Shown: piece after piece, positions 44,328-53,628 of the stretch
How the letters are laid out: each line of letters begins with the position of its first letter
Numbering within the stretch: position 1 is the stretch's first letter
Origin: Deltaproteobacteria bacterium
GTDB lineage: Bacteria > Myxococcota_A > UBA9160 > UBA4427
Assembly (NCBI GenBank): GCA_016713665.1
Contig: JADJOR010000011.1
Span: 372,001 to 436,000 of the forward strand
Direction: 5' to 3'
Length of the DNA stretch: 64,000 bases
Position numbers and translations under genes: made by a program
Notes under the pieces: model-generated
Told to the model about the DNA's origin: nothing
Databases searched by the model: none
Seen by the model: only the letters and a program-made list of their open reading frames with translations

Positions 44328-45373
44328 ATGCAGATCATTTCCGCCGACGAACACATCGTCGAGCCCTTCGAGTTCTGGCAGGACTGGCTTCCGGCGGCGC
44401 TCCCGGAGCGAATGCGCGATCGCGCGCCGCGGCGCATCGGGGCGGGGTCGCCCTCGACGGGACGACGGTGCTGCGGACGTTCACGCTCTTTCCCGAGCTC
44501 GCGCAGGTCTCGGACGATGCGCCGGGCGCGGGCGACGTCGGCGGGCGGATCGCGGTCCAGGACGCCGAGGGCATCGACGCGGCCATCGTGTATCCGCAGC
44601 GGGCGATGACGTTATGGGGGCTCGACGATCCCGAGCTGCGCGACGCCTGTTTCGATGCGTACAACGACTGGCTCGCGGCGCAGTGTGCACAGAGCGGGGG
44701 CCGCATCATCGGCGTCCCGATCCTCCCGACGGTCCATCGACCGGAGCAAACGGCGGACGCAATCGCGCGCCTGCGCGATCAGGGCTTCCGGACGATGATG
44801 CTGCCCAACTATCCCCGAGGCGTCCGCTACGGCGAAGAGTCGATGCGACCCCTCTGGTCGGCGATCGAGGCGGGCGGGCTCCCGCTCTCGTTCCACATCA
44901 GCGAGGCGCCGGACGGCAACGGCCCGGGCGAGCTCGGCAGCTACCTGATGGTGTCGTTCCAGCCCTTCCGGAAGCTCTGGTCGTATCTCGTCTTCGCGGG
45001 GATCTTCGATCGCCATCCCGGACTGCGCATCGTCTTCGCGGAGGGCGGCATCTCGTGGATTCCGTCGGCCCTCGATCATGCCGACCGCATCGCCCGCCGC
45101 TTCCGGGACCACCTCTCGCCCCGCCTCGCCCGCGCGCCGAGCGACTACTGGCGCGAGCACTGCTGGGCGACCTTCATGGACGATCCCCGCGGCCTCGATC
45201 AGCTCGACTGCATCGGCCTCGAGCGCGTCCTCTGGAGCAGCGACTATCCCCATCCGGAGGGAACCCACGGCGAGACGCAGCGGATCCTCGCGGACCTCGA
45301 AGAACGCGTCGGCCCGCAGGCCTGCGCCGCGATCGCGGGCGGCAACGCACGCGCCGTGTACGGACTCGCCTGA
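44328..45373 (+). CDS. Amidohydrolase-2 family hydrolase/decarboxylase, frameshifted in the N-terminal part
   Basis: The N-terminus MQIISADEHIVEPFEFWQDW, with the metal motif region SADEH, is in one frame. The rest, from about GVALDGTTVLRTFTLF to the end, is in another. Adding one G to the G4 run at 44444-44447 joins them as RRIGAGVALDGTTVL, for about 348 residues. The body shows LSFHISEAPD, FAEGGISWIPS and LWSSDYPHPEG with the catalytic Asp, like the relative at 30955-32085. The start at 44328 has AGGAG seven bases upstream; an earlier ATG at 44289 overlaps the LLM stop but lacks that site. Sequencing indel or real lesion cannot be told apart here. Confidence 0.83.
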
Positions 45374-45411
45374 TCCGACTCGGCCGCTACGTCGGCTGCG
45401 TCGGCCTCTCC

Positions 45412-46371
45412 TCAGATCCGAAAGTCCGAAATCTGGACCTCCGCGCCCTGATCTGCGTAGTCGCCGGCGGCGCGCAGCGCGCGGAACTCGGACCAGCGGA
45501 TCGGCCGGTAGCGCGCCGGATGCGCCGGGCTGCACTGGGCGCCGAGCGGCGCGTACACGCAGTCGTACGACGGATTCAGGAAGTACGGGGCGCTGTAGCG
45601 ATCGCGATCGGCGCGGGCGACGACGCGGTGGAGCGGGGCGCGCCAGCGGTCGTTGGACCAGACCTGGACCACGTCGCCGAGCACCACGAGCAGCGCGTCC
45701 TCGCGCGGCTCGATCAACGACCACCCCTCGCCTCGGCGCAGCTGCATCCCGGGCTCCGCGTCGTGCAGGAGCAGGGTCAGCGCCCCCGAGTCCGTGTGGT
45801 GGCGGATGCCGAGATGACCCTCGGCGTCGAGCGGAAGATCGTGGGGAGCGGGAGTCGGGCAGCGGGGATACCAGTTCAGGCGCAGAAAGCTGCTATGCGC
45901 GGCCTCGAAATCGCCGCGGAGCTCGGCCCCGGTTGCCCCGAGCCCGCGTTCGAGGACGTCGAGCAGGCGGAGCGCCAGGGCGTGGCAGAGCGCGAACCAC
46001 CCCTCCATCGCGCCGCGGAACTCGGGCATTCCGTCCGGAAACTGCGCAATGCTGCCCGCCATCGGGCCCTCGCGGTCGGCGGGACCGAAGTCCCAGATCT
46101 CCTTCCAATCCCGCCGGTTCTTCGTGAGCTCCCGGTCGAAGAAGCCCCAGGCGTTCGTCGCGGTGCGCGAGAGCGCGCGCTTCTCTGCGCCCGGGAGCGC
46201 GAAGAAGCGGCGGATCTCGGCCAGCGTCGCGCTGCGCGTGCGGGCGTCGATTCCGTGGCCGGTGAGCTGGAACGCGCCCCACGTCGAACAGATGCGATCG
46301 AGCTCCGCGAGCGCACGCGGCTCGTGCTCGAGCGTCTCGAGGTCGAGGGTCGGGAGTGCTTCGGTCTGCAC
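45412..46371 (-). CDS. Isopenicillin-N-synthase-like 2-oxoglutarate/Fe(II) oxygenase
   Basis: This 319-residue protein is a non-haem iron oxygenase of the plant-type/IPNS family. The iron ligands are in GIRHHTDSGALTLLLHD (H-x-D) and RAPLHRVV (distal His); the 2OG-binding R-x-S is in RDRYSAPYFLNP. The N-terminal DIOX_N region (ICSTWGAFQLTGHGID) is complete. It would hydroxylate or desaturate a small molecule. The start is GTG 46371, the last plausible one before the conserved LPTLDLETL; no ribosome site is seen, but a TAGACT box ends seven bases upstream. Confidence 0.9.
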   Translation of the reverse strand: MQTEALPTLDLETLEHEPRALAELDRICSTWGAFQLTGHGIDARTRSATLAEIRRFFALPGAEKRALSRTATNAWGFFDRELTKNRRDWKEIWDFGPADREGPMAGSIAQFPDGMPEFRGAMEGWFALCHALALRLLDVLERGLGATGAELRGDFEAAHSSFLRLNWYPRCPTPAPHDLPLDAEGHLGIRHHTDSGALTLLLHDAEPGMQLRRGEGWSLIEPREDALLVVLGDVVQVWSNDRWRAPLHRVVARADRDRYSAPYFLNPSYDCVYAPLGAQCSPAHPARYRPIRWSEFRALRAAGDYADQGAEVQISDFRI

Positions 46372-46378
46372 GCCCGGC

Positions 46379-46384
46379 AGTCTA
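46379..46384 (-). promoter_or_regulatory. Putative -10 box (TAGACT) of a leaderless promoter
   Basis: On the minus strand TAGACT is followed by seven bases and the GTG start of the 2OG oxygenase gene. No Shine-Dalgarno is present. Confidence 0.4.
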
Positions 46385-46429
46385 GCCCGACGCGTCCGAG
46401 GCGGGGCCCGGGCGGACGAGACAGCCCGA

Positions 46430-49400
46430 TCACGCGCGCGCCCTCTGCCGTCGGATCGCACGTCCGGCCGCGAGGCCTCCGAGCGCGAGGAGCCCCGTCA
46501 CGAGCTGGCCCGCGAGCGACGGCTCCGGAACCGGCACGGGGATCGGGATCTCGAGCGGCTGGAAGTTCCAGTTGACGACGTTGAAGACGGTCACCGTCTC
46601 GAATACCACGCCGTCATTCGAGCCCTCGACGACGACCTGCTTCGGGAACTGCGGCAGGAAGGACGCCGAGAGGATGCCGCCCTGGCGGTGGAGCCGGATG
46701 GCTTCGAGGGGCGTCGGCTGCTCGAAGTCGACCTGGAGGTAGACGGGGCCGCTCGAGACCGTGTAGGGCGCCGTCGTCCGGAAGCTGCCGTTCGGCGACG
46801 TCCAGCCGGTCCCGAACGAAGCGTCGAAGGCGTTGACGGCGCTCCCGCCGGGCACGCTCGCGATGTCCGCCTCGAACGAGCCGATCGTTCCCTCGGTCAG
46901 GCTCGTCATCCGGTTCTCGAGCACGAGGTCGTCGACGATCAGCTCGACGGCGTTCATGCCCGCGCGCCCGACGCTGCCGTGGATCTCCGTGACCTGGAAG
47001 CGATACGTCTGGTAGCCGCGGGGCGGGCGCACGTCGAGCCCGACGACCGAGGCCCTCGCGTCGCCGAGCTTCGCCTCGATCGTCGCCGCGCCCGGGAGCG
47101 TCGACGCGCGGACGAGCCCCTTGTCGAAGCCGTTCGAGACGTCGAGCACGTTCGGATCGGAGCTCGTCCAGGTGACGCGGTCGGTGACGTCGACGACGCG
47201 GCCGTCGGCGAGGGTCGCCAGGGCCTGGAGCTGGGCATCGAGCCCTTCCGCGACGGTCGGCCCGGCGCCCGGGATCGAGATCGAAGTCACGAAGGAGGTC
47301 GCGGGATCGTCCGCCGGAACGAGGGCGACGGGCAACGCCGCGCCGCAGCTTCCCGTGACGGGATTCCCGCTTCCGCTCGGATCCGCGATGAACGTCCCGG
47401 GCACGTCCTCGAGCCAGCGCGCCGAATCGCCCGGGGCGAGACCCGACGCGAGCGCCGGCGACGAGGCCGGTCGCGCAGCGAGGAGCGCCTCCGTGATCGG
47501 GATCTCGATCCGATCGACGCGATCGCAGACGATCGCGCCGCAGAAGCCCGAGGGCACCTGGGCATTGCCCCGCTCGACCGGAATCCGGATCACGCCGTTG
47601 ATGTCGCGCTCGAGCAGCGCCGGATCGACGGGCGCGCTCGCGCCGGCGTAGTAGACCTCGAGCATGTCGGCCTCGAGGGGCAGCGTCCGGGTCACGACCA
47701 GGCCGAGCTCCGCATCGAAGAAGCCGAGGGTGATCGACGGGGCCTGAACGTAGATCGAGTCGTAGTTGAGGCCGCCGCCCCAGGTCGGACGCAGGACGAG
47801 GGCGTCGAAGGGCGTCGCTTCCTCGTTCCAGGCGATCATGCCCGGCAGCGGGACCGAGCCCGCATTCGCGAGTCGGACCTCCGCGCTGAAGCCCCCCTCG
47901 ACGACCGACCCGTCCGGTCGGCGAAGCTCGAGCGCGAAGGCGAGATCGCCCGCGAAGCTCAGCGCCGGGCCCCAGGCCGAGACCGGATCGAGGGCGATCG
48001 TGGCGAGGGACGCCGGGTTCGCGACGCCGCTCCCCGTCGTCGACTCGACGACGATGCCGGCCACGCCGCGCAGGCCGGTGCCGTTTGCCGCGGTGACGTA
48101 GGCGGTGTAGGTCCCGGGCTCGGCGTAGACGTGACTCGCGGAATTCGAAGGGAGGCTCGCATCGTAGACGAGCTCCGTCCGGCTCCCGTCGCCCCAGTCG
48201 ACGATCACGGGGTAGAGCGTGTCGATCGCCCGCGCGGCCTCGGGATCGTCGATCCCGATCGCGATCCGCGTCTCGCCCGGATCCGCGCAGTCGAGGGCGA
48301 GCGAGACCGAGGGCGCTCGGCCGAGCTCGAAGCCCTCATAGGTCCGCAGCGCGATCGGCGCCTCGTTCGGCGCCGGGACCGCGAGCAGGCGCCAATCCTG
48401 GATCGGAATCGCCTTCAGCGTCTCGAGCACGATCGGGCCCATCGTCTTGCGCAGCTCGGCCTCCGGATCGACGCCGGCCAGGTATTCGTTCTTCTCCTCA
48501 TCCGTCCAGTAGCGCGACTCCACGTAGGCGAGCCGATCGAGCACGTTGGGCACCGCGCCGAGCAGCCCGAGCTGCGCGTGGTAGAGGATCCCGAGCTGAT
48601 GGCTCTCGTCGGGGAGCAGATTCCCGTTCGCATCCTCCACCCGGAACACCGAGTACTGCCCGCTGTAGGGCTCGACGTTCTGCATCGCCTTGCGCCAGTC
48701 CCGCGTGCCGCGCGCGGTCACGAAGTCGACGTAGTCGCGCAGGGCGGTTCCCGGCGGTCGGCTCTTCACGTTCTCGGTGAAGTGGTGGAGCATGTTCTTC
48801 GTGAAGGCCTTCGCGCGCGAACCGATGGCGCCAGGCAGCGTCATGTCGGGATGCGGCGGCGGCGAGCTCGAGGCGGCCTGCGGCGCAGTCTCGGAGGAGT
48901 CGGCGCCCGCTTCCGAGCTCGCCCTCGCGAATCCGTCGCCCCCGGCCATCCGCGCTTGCGTCGCGGCAGCGGCTTCTCCCGCGGACTCCGGTCCCGCGGC
49001 GGCCGATGCCGGGGCGGTCGCGCCCGCGGTGCAGACCGGGAGATGAGTGCAGACCTGTTGGACGGCCAGGCAGACGCCGGTGCCCGTCGGATCGCCGGTG
49101 ACCAGCGCCTCGCCGGCGATCGTGGTCCCGGGTCCATAGATGTCGGAGCAGTTGATGGGCGGATTGCCCAGGTCGTTGTAGTCGAAGCTCGTATGGCAGC
49201 TACCGCTCGTCGGGACATAGCAGCACATGAAGCAGCCGCCGTCGCAGTAGTAGTTCCGGAAGAGATTCGTCAGCCCGAGCTTCTGGAAGAGGTCCTCGGT
49301 GTGATCGAGCACCTCGTCGCGCAGGGCGCAGAGCGCCTCCCGACCGCCGGGCGGGAGCGCCGGCGGCGTCAGCACCGTCGGCGGTGCGGCGGGCTGGGAA

Positions 49401-49552
49401 ACGCCCCCGCCCGGAAACGACATCCCCGCCGAGGCGAGGTCGGCGGCGAGGACCGCGACGAGGAGCGCCGCGATTCGCGCGAGGTGGGCCGCGGGACGAA
49501 TCCTCCGGGATCCGATCGGCGACGGGCATCGGGACGTGGCAGCTCGGGACAT
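46430..49552 (-). CDS. Large secreted multidomain PEP-CTERM protein
   Basis: This 1040-residue surface protein has a signal peptide ending LAADLASA and a C-terminal PEP-CTERM tail: VPVPEPSLAG, a hydrophobic helix, then RAIRRQRARA. From the N-terminus I see a Cys-rich segment (YYCDGGCFMCCYVPTSGSC) of unknown type, an Ala/Glu-rich linker, a PKD-like repeat (VIVDWGDGSRTELVYD), a Big_2-like Ig domain (DRVTWTSSDPNVLDVSNG) and a discoidin-like domain (LQVDFEQPTPLEAIRLHRQG). These fit binding of glycans or matrix at the outer surface. GGGGAGG eight bases upstream sets the start. An exosortase must be encoded elsewhere. Confidence 0.83.
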   Translation of the reverse strand: MSRAATSRCPSPIGSRRIRPAAHLARIAALLVAVLAADLASAGMSFPGGGVSQPAAPPTVLTPPALPPGGREALCALRDEVLDHTEDLFQKLGLTNLFRNYYCDGGCFMCCYVPTSGSCHTSFDYNDLGNPPINCSDIYGPGTTIAGEALVTGDPTGTGVCLAVQQVCTHLPVCTAGATAPASAAAGPESAGEAAAATQARMAGGDGFARASSEAGADSSETAPQAASSSPPPHPDMTLPGAIGSRAKAFTKNMLHHFTENVKSRPPGTALRDYVDFVTARGTRDWRKAMQNVEPYSGQYSVFRVEDANGNLLPDESHQLGILYHAQLGLLGAVPNVLDRLAYVESRYWTDEEKNEYLAGVDPEAELRKTMGPIVLETLKAIPIQDWRLLAVPAPNEAPIALRTYEGFELGRAPSVSLALDCADPGETRIAIGIDDPEAARAIDTLYPVIVDWGDGSRTELVYDASLPSNSASHVYAEPGTYTAYVTAANGTGLRGVAGIVVESTTGSGVANPASLATIALDPVSAWGPALSFAGDLAFALELRRPDGSVVEGGFSAEVRLANAGSVPLPGMIAWNEEATPFDALVLRPTWGGGLNYDSIYVQAPSITLGFFDAELGLVVTRTLPLEADMLEVYYAGASAPVDPALLERDINGVIRIPVERGNAQVPSGFCGAIVCDRVDRIEIPITEALLAARPASSPALASGLAPGDSARWLEDVPGTFIADPSGSGNPVTGSCGAALPVALVPADDPATSFVTSISIPGAGPTVAEGLDAQLQALATLADGRVVDVTDRVTWTSSDPNVLDVSNGFDKGLVRASTLPGAATIEAKLGDARASVVGLDVRPPRGYQTYRFQVTEIHGSVGRAGMNAVELIVDDLVLENRMTSLTEGTIGSFEADIASVPGGSAVNAFDASFGTGWTSPNGSFRTTAPYTVSSGPVYLQVDFEQPTPLEAIRLHRQGGILSASFLPQFPKQVVVEGSNDGVVFETVTVFNVVNWNFQPLEIPIPVPVPEPSLAGQLVTGLLALGGLAAGRAIRRQRARA

Positions 49553-49638
49553 GATTGGGCCTCCCCTGGGTCGATGGAAGAGAGACGACCGGATCCGGCG
49601 ATCGATATCGCGACCCCGGTCGAAGAATGGGGGCGGGA

Positions 49639-49672
49639 ACGCCCCTCCGCCGGGCCGGACTCGGAGGGGCGT
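49639..49672 (-). terminator. Perfect 11-bp hairpin, possible terminator
   Basis: Arms 49639-49649 (ACGCCCCTCCG) and 49662-49672 pair perfectly around a 12-base loop. It lies 55 bases after the stop of the minus-strand LLM gene and before the PEP-CTERM start. There is no T run after it, so intrinsic termination is uncertain; control of the PEP-CTERM leader is another possibility. Confidence 0.45.
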
Positions 49673-49726
49673 CGCGGGGGGCCCCGCCCCGCCCCCCACC
49701 CCGGGCCGGATCGGAGATTCCACGGC

Positions 49727-50973
49727 TCAGATCCGACTCGCCGATTCGATCGCGAAGTCCGGCGCCGGACGCGGCGGCTCCCGGCGCGCGAGGGCGGCCC
49801 CGATCGCCGGGCCGAGGCGGCTCGCCTTCGCGCGCTGGCGCGCGGGCTCGCCGTCCCGGAACTCGGGCATCACCTCCTGTGCGAAGAGCTCGAGGGAGGC
49901 ACAGATGTCCGCATGGCCCAGGCGGCCGCCGTGGATCATGAACAGGACCTGGTCGACGCCGGCCTCCGCGTAGCCTCGCATGAGCCGTCGGATCTGGTCG
50001 GGGGTCCCCACGGCCCCGCGATGGGACTCGATGCCGGCGCGCTTCATCTCGTCACCGACCAGGGGCCGCGTCGAGAGGAAGAGGCTCCGACTCGCCTCCG
50101 GCTTCGCGTGCTCGGCCTCGAAGGCCCGCCAGAGATCGGTCGACCCAGGTCGGTGCACGCCGGCCGCATAGTAGTGCAGGCCCGAATAACGGAAGAAGTC
50201 GAAGCCGACGAGCCCGCGCTCGATCGCCGTCGCCTCGTCGCGATGGCAGAGGAAGGGCGCGACGACGCCGAAGCTCGGATTGACGGCGAAGCCGACCGGC
50301 ACGCAGGCTTCGGAGGCGAGCGTCGCGTGGTAGCCCGCGACCCAGCCCCGGGCCTCCTCCGGCGAGACGAAGTTGAAGGACAGGACACCGATTCCGAGGC
50401 GTGCGGCGAGCTGGATCGAATCCTCGCGGGTGCACGCCATCCAGAGTGGCGGATGAGGCTTCTGGCGCGGCTTGGGGATCACGTTGCGCGGCGGTGCATC
50501 GACGAAGCGCCCCTTGTACCCGGCGAAGGGCGCCTCGACGAACATGCGGGTGATCGCCTCGAGCGACTCCCGCCATTGATCGCGCTTCTCGGCGCGCCCG
50601 ACACCGAAGGCGTCGAGCTCGACGTTCGAGGTCGACTCGCCCGTGCCGAACTCGACCCGGCCGTTCGAGATCAGGTCGAGGGTCGCGATCCGCTCGGCGA
50701 CCCGGAACGGATGGTTGATCCGGGGCGGGAGCTGCACGACGCCATGGCCCAGACGGATCCGCTTCGTCCGCTGGCTCGCCGCCGCGAGGAAGACCTCGGC
50801 GCCGCCGAATGGGAATACTCTTCGAGGAAGTGATGCTCGACGACCCAGATGGCGTCGTAGCCCAGCCGATCGGCGAGCTCGACCTGGGCCAGGGACTCCT
50901 CGATAATCCGGTATTCGTCGTCCTCCGACCACGGCCGCGGCAGGTTCTGCTCGATGAAGATTCCGAATTGCAT
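49727..50973 (-). CDS. LLM-class flavin-dependent oxidoreductase (bacterial-luciferase-like), frameshifted
   Basis: The N-terminus MQFGIFIEQNLPRPW to FLEEYSHSAAP is in one frame and the body, from EVFLAAASQRTKRIRLGHGV to the end, in another. One extra base at about 50797-50799 on this strand joins them as SHSAAPEVFLAAAS, the normal family sequence, giving about 415 residues. The body has the alkanal-monooxygenase-like motifs NGRVEFGTGESTS and HPPLWMACTREDS. These enzymes usually use FMN. GGAG lies upstream of the ATG, and a TAGCGT box at 50995-51000 on this strand may be its -10 element. It is divergent from the DUF3014 gene. Confidence 0.85.
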
Positions 50974-50994
50974 GGGGAGGACTCCTCGACCCGA

Positions 50995-51000
50995 ACGCTA
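50995..51000 (-). promoter_or_regulatory. Putative -10 box (TAGCGT) before LLM gene
   Basis: On the minus strand TAGCGT is 21 bases upstream of the ATG at 50973, leaving room for the GGAG ribosome site. No -35 box is clear. Confidence 0.35.
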
Positions 51001-51171
51001 AGACAGGCGGGCGCGCCTGCCGAGGCGGCAGGGAGCGTGGGCCATCGACCGCGGCGGGGAGACGGCGGGCCAACGGAGCATGTGCACGCGGACCCACGGC
51101 AAACCGGTCTCATCGCAGGCCCGCGTTCGACCGAGAACCGAAGCGTGGCCGGCAGCACCTCAGGAGATGCC

Positions 51172-52053
51172 ATGAGCGAAGCCCCCAATCCGACTCTCGA
51201 TGCGATCCTCGAACGACGACGCCGCAAGCGAACGCTCCTGACGCTGCTCGCAGTCGGCGTCGCAGTGGCCGGCATCGGCGCCTTCTTCTGGCTGCGCGGC
51301 CCCGGCGAGGACGCTTCCCCGATCGCCCCGCCGGCGCCGGCCCCCGCCGCGGCCGCACCCGACACGCAGCCCGAATCCATTGCACCGGGCCCGGAGCTCG
51401 TCGAGTCGCCGGCGGCCACGGCTCTCCCGACGCAGCCGCTCCCTCCCCTCGCAAAGAGCGATTCGCGCGTGCGCGAGCTCGCCGCGCGCTGGTCGAGCCG
51501 CCCCGAGCTCCTCCAATGGCTCGCGTCGGACGAGCTCATCCGTCGGGTCGTCGCCGCGGTCGACGCGACCGCGCGCGGCGAGTCGCCGACCGATCAGGCT
51601 CCGGCCTCGATGCGGCTGAAGGGTCGTTTCGAAGTCGTCGAGTCCGGGGCGGCCTGGGTCGCCGCACCGAGCGCCTACGCCCGCTACGACCTCCTGACCG
51701 AGATCGTGAGCGGCCTCGACAGCGAGGCGCTCGTGCTCGCCTACCGCGAGCTCGAGCCGCTCTTCGAAGAAGCCCATCGCGCGCTCGGGTCCTCGCTCGG
51801 CTCCTTCGACGCTGCGCTCCGCCAGGCGATCCGGGAGCTGCTCTCGACGCCGAAGATCCCGGGGCAGCCGCTGCTCGAGCCGCTGCTTCCGGGCCATGGC
51901 TACGTCGATCCGGCGCTCGAAGGGCTCTCTGCGGCGCAGAAGCAGCTGCTCCGCTTCGGCCCGACCAACGCCCCTCGCGTCCAGCATAAGGTCCGGGAGA
52001 TCGCGCTCCGGCTCGGCATGCCGGAGTCCGAGCTGCCGCCGCTCGCCGACTAG
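51172..52053 (+). CDS. DUF3014 domain-containing membrane-anchored protein
   Basis: This 293-residue protein has a basic N-terminus (ERRRRKRTLLT), one transmembrane helix (LLAVGVAVAGIGAFFWL), a Pro/Ala-rich linker and a C-terminal domain that matches DUF3014: PPLAKSDSRVRELAARW, SSRPELLQWLASDELIRR and RYDLLTEIVSGLD. The C-terminal domain would face the periplasm. The role of DUF3014 is not known. AGGAG six bases upstream sets the start. It stands alone, between a divergent LLM gene and an MFS gene 138 bases downstream. Confidence 0.83.
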   Translation: MSEAPNPTLDAILERRRRKRTLLTLLAVGVAVAGIGAFFWLRGPGEDASPIAPPAPAPAAAAPDTQPESIAPGPELVESPAATALPTQPLPPLAKSDSRVRELAARWSSRPELLQWLASDELIRRVVAAVDATARGESPTDQAPASMRLKGRFEVVESGAAWVAAPSAYARYDLLTEIVSGLDSEALVLAYRELEPLFEEAHRALGSSLGSFDAALRQAIRELLSTPKIPGQPLLEPLLPGHGYVDPALEGLSAAQKQLLRFGPTNAPRVQHKVREIALRLGMPESELPPLAD

Positions 52054-52191
52054 CCTCGCTCGACGAGCGTCCCGCCGGCGACGGCCGACCGCCGATCGAC
52101 CAATGGACCGATCGACCGATCGCGCGGGCCCCGCGATCCCAGCGCCGGGCCCGGCGCGCCGGCTCCGGCGCTGGGCTATCCATCCCGCCCT

Positions 52192-53499
52192 ATGTCGAAT
52201 CCCGGCCCGATCCCGGCCCAGAGCACGCCATCGAGCAGCGCGTTCCCCCTTCGATCGCTCTGGGCCCTCGCGCTCCTGACCGCCGCCTACATCGTCAACT
52301 TTCTCGACCGCCAGCTGCTCGCGATCGTCGCGCGGGACGTGAAGGCCGAGCTCTCGCTCAGCGACACGGAGCTCGCGATCCTGCTCGGCCCCGCCTTCGT
52401 GCTCTGCTTCACGCTCGCGAGCTTCGTGCTCGCCCGGGTCGCGGACCGCGGCTCGCGCAAATGGGTGCTGACGCTCGGGCTCGCGGCCTGGAGCCTCTTC
52501 ACGGCGGGCTGCGGCATGGCGACGACCTTCGCCCAGCTCGCCTGCATGCGCTTCGCGGTCGGCATCGGCGAGGCGGCGGGCGCGCCGCCCTCCCAGTCGA
52601 TGATCGCCGACTACTTCCGTCCCGAGCAGCGCGCCCGGGCGATGGCCGTCTTCGGTCTCGGCATCTACTTCGGTACAGCCCTCGGTGCCGCCGGCGGCGG
52701 CCTCATCGCCGACCGCTTCGACTGGCGCACCGCCTTCCTCGCCGCCGGCGCCCTCGGCCTCCCGCTCGCCCTCGCGATCGGTTGGAGCGTGCGCGAGCCT
52801 GCGCGCACGGTCGCGACCGAGGACGTGCCGGAGGCCTCGATCCTGGCTCGCGTCGGCGCCGTCCTCGCGCGGCCGACCTATCGCTGGCTGATGGCGGCCG
52901 CCGCGTGCCAGTCGTTCATCGGCTACGCCGCGCTCTCGTGGAGCGCGCTCTACCTGCAGCGCGTCTTCGGCATGAGCCTTTCGGAGTCGGGCGTCGCGTT
53001 CGGCCTGCTGGCGGGCGGCACCGGCGCCCTCGGCAGCTTCGCCGGCGGCATCCTCGCCGACCGCTTTGGCGCGCGCGATCCGCGCTGGTACGGCCGCATC
53101 TCGGGCACCGCCTGCCTCGCCGCCGCCCCCTTCTTCGCGCTCTTCGCCCTCGCGCCGAGCGCGGTCGCCGCCCTCGCCTGCTTCGGCGTCTTCTACTTCC
53201 TGAACAACGTCTATCTGCCGATCCTCTGGATGCTGGTCCAGAGCCTCGTCCACCCCCGGCTGCGCGCGACCTCGGCCGCGACCCAGTTCGCCGTCACGAA
53301 CCTCTTCGGCTACGGCGTCGGATCGCTCACGATCGGCCTGCTCAACGACGGCTTCACCGCGCGCTTCGGCGACGAGGCGATCCGCTATTCGCTGCTCGTG
53401 GCCGCGGCGGTCGGGGCGCTGTCGGGGCCGTGCCTGTACGCGATCTCGCGCAACATCCGCCGGGATCTCGCGGAGGTCGGAGCGGAGGGGCGGGACTGA
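52192..53499 (+). CDS. MFS transporter, Spinster-like
   Basis: This 435-residue protein has about twelve transmembrane segments and the Spinster-like MFS features NFLDRQLLAIVARDVKAEL in helix 1 and the loop motif VADRGSRKWVLTLGLAAWS. Members carry lipids, sphingosine phosphate, aromatic acids or sugars. A paralogue is at 55658-56935. Its last 211 bases are copied, with indels, in the remnant at 55322-55541. The ATG has no good ribosome site. Upstream (52080-52130) is a short run of CGATCGACC-like simple repeats. It converges on a PEP-CTERM gene. Confidence 0.9.
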   Translation: MSNPGPIPAQSTPSSSAFPLRSLWALALLTAAYIVNFLDRQLLAIVARDVKAELSLSDTELAILLGPAFVLCFTLASFVLARVADRGSRKWVLTLGLAAWSLFTAGCGMATTFAQLACMRFAVGIGEAAGAPPSQSMIADYFRPEQRARAMAVFGLGIYFGTALGAAGGGLIADRFDWRTAFLAAGALGLPLALAIGWSVREPARTVATEDVPEASILARVGAVLARPTYRWLMAAAACQSFIGYAALSWSALYLQRVFGMSLSESGVAFGLLAGGTGALGSFAGGILADRFGARDPRWYGRISGTACLAAAPFFALFALAPSAVAALACFGVFYFLNNVYLPILWMLVQSLVHPRLRATSAATQFAVTNLFGYGVGSLTIGLLNDGFTARFGDEAIRYSLLVAAAVGALSGPCLYAISRNIRRDLAEVGAEGRD

Positions 53500-53569
53500 T
53501 CCCGATCCCGATTCACTTTCGACGCAGTCGACCCGCCACGCCCTGTCCCGGCCTTCCCGAATCTCGAGT

Positions 53570-53584
53570 GATCGGGCCCCGATC
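53570..53584. terminator. Short palindrome between convergent genes, possible terminator
   Basis: GATCGGG-C-CCCGATC is a near-perfect palindrome in the 129-bp gap between the convergent MFS and PEP-CTERM genes. It could end transcription from both sides. No T run is present. Confidence 0.3.
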
Positions 53585-53628
53585 GACTTCTGTTCGGACC
53601 TGCGATCAGGCCTGGTCCCGAGCGACCA

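Noticed and set aside
46049..50833. 1594-codon plus-strand frame opposite the PEP-CTERM, 2OG and LLM genes
   Set aside because: It is long only because high GC removes stops. The minus-strand genes below it have signal peptide, domains and ribosome sites; this frame has none.
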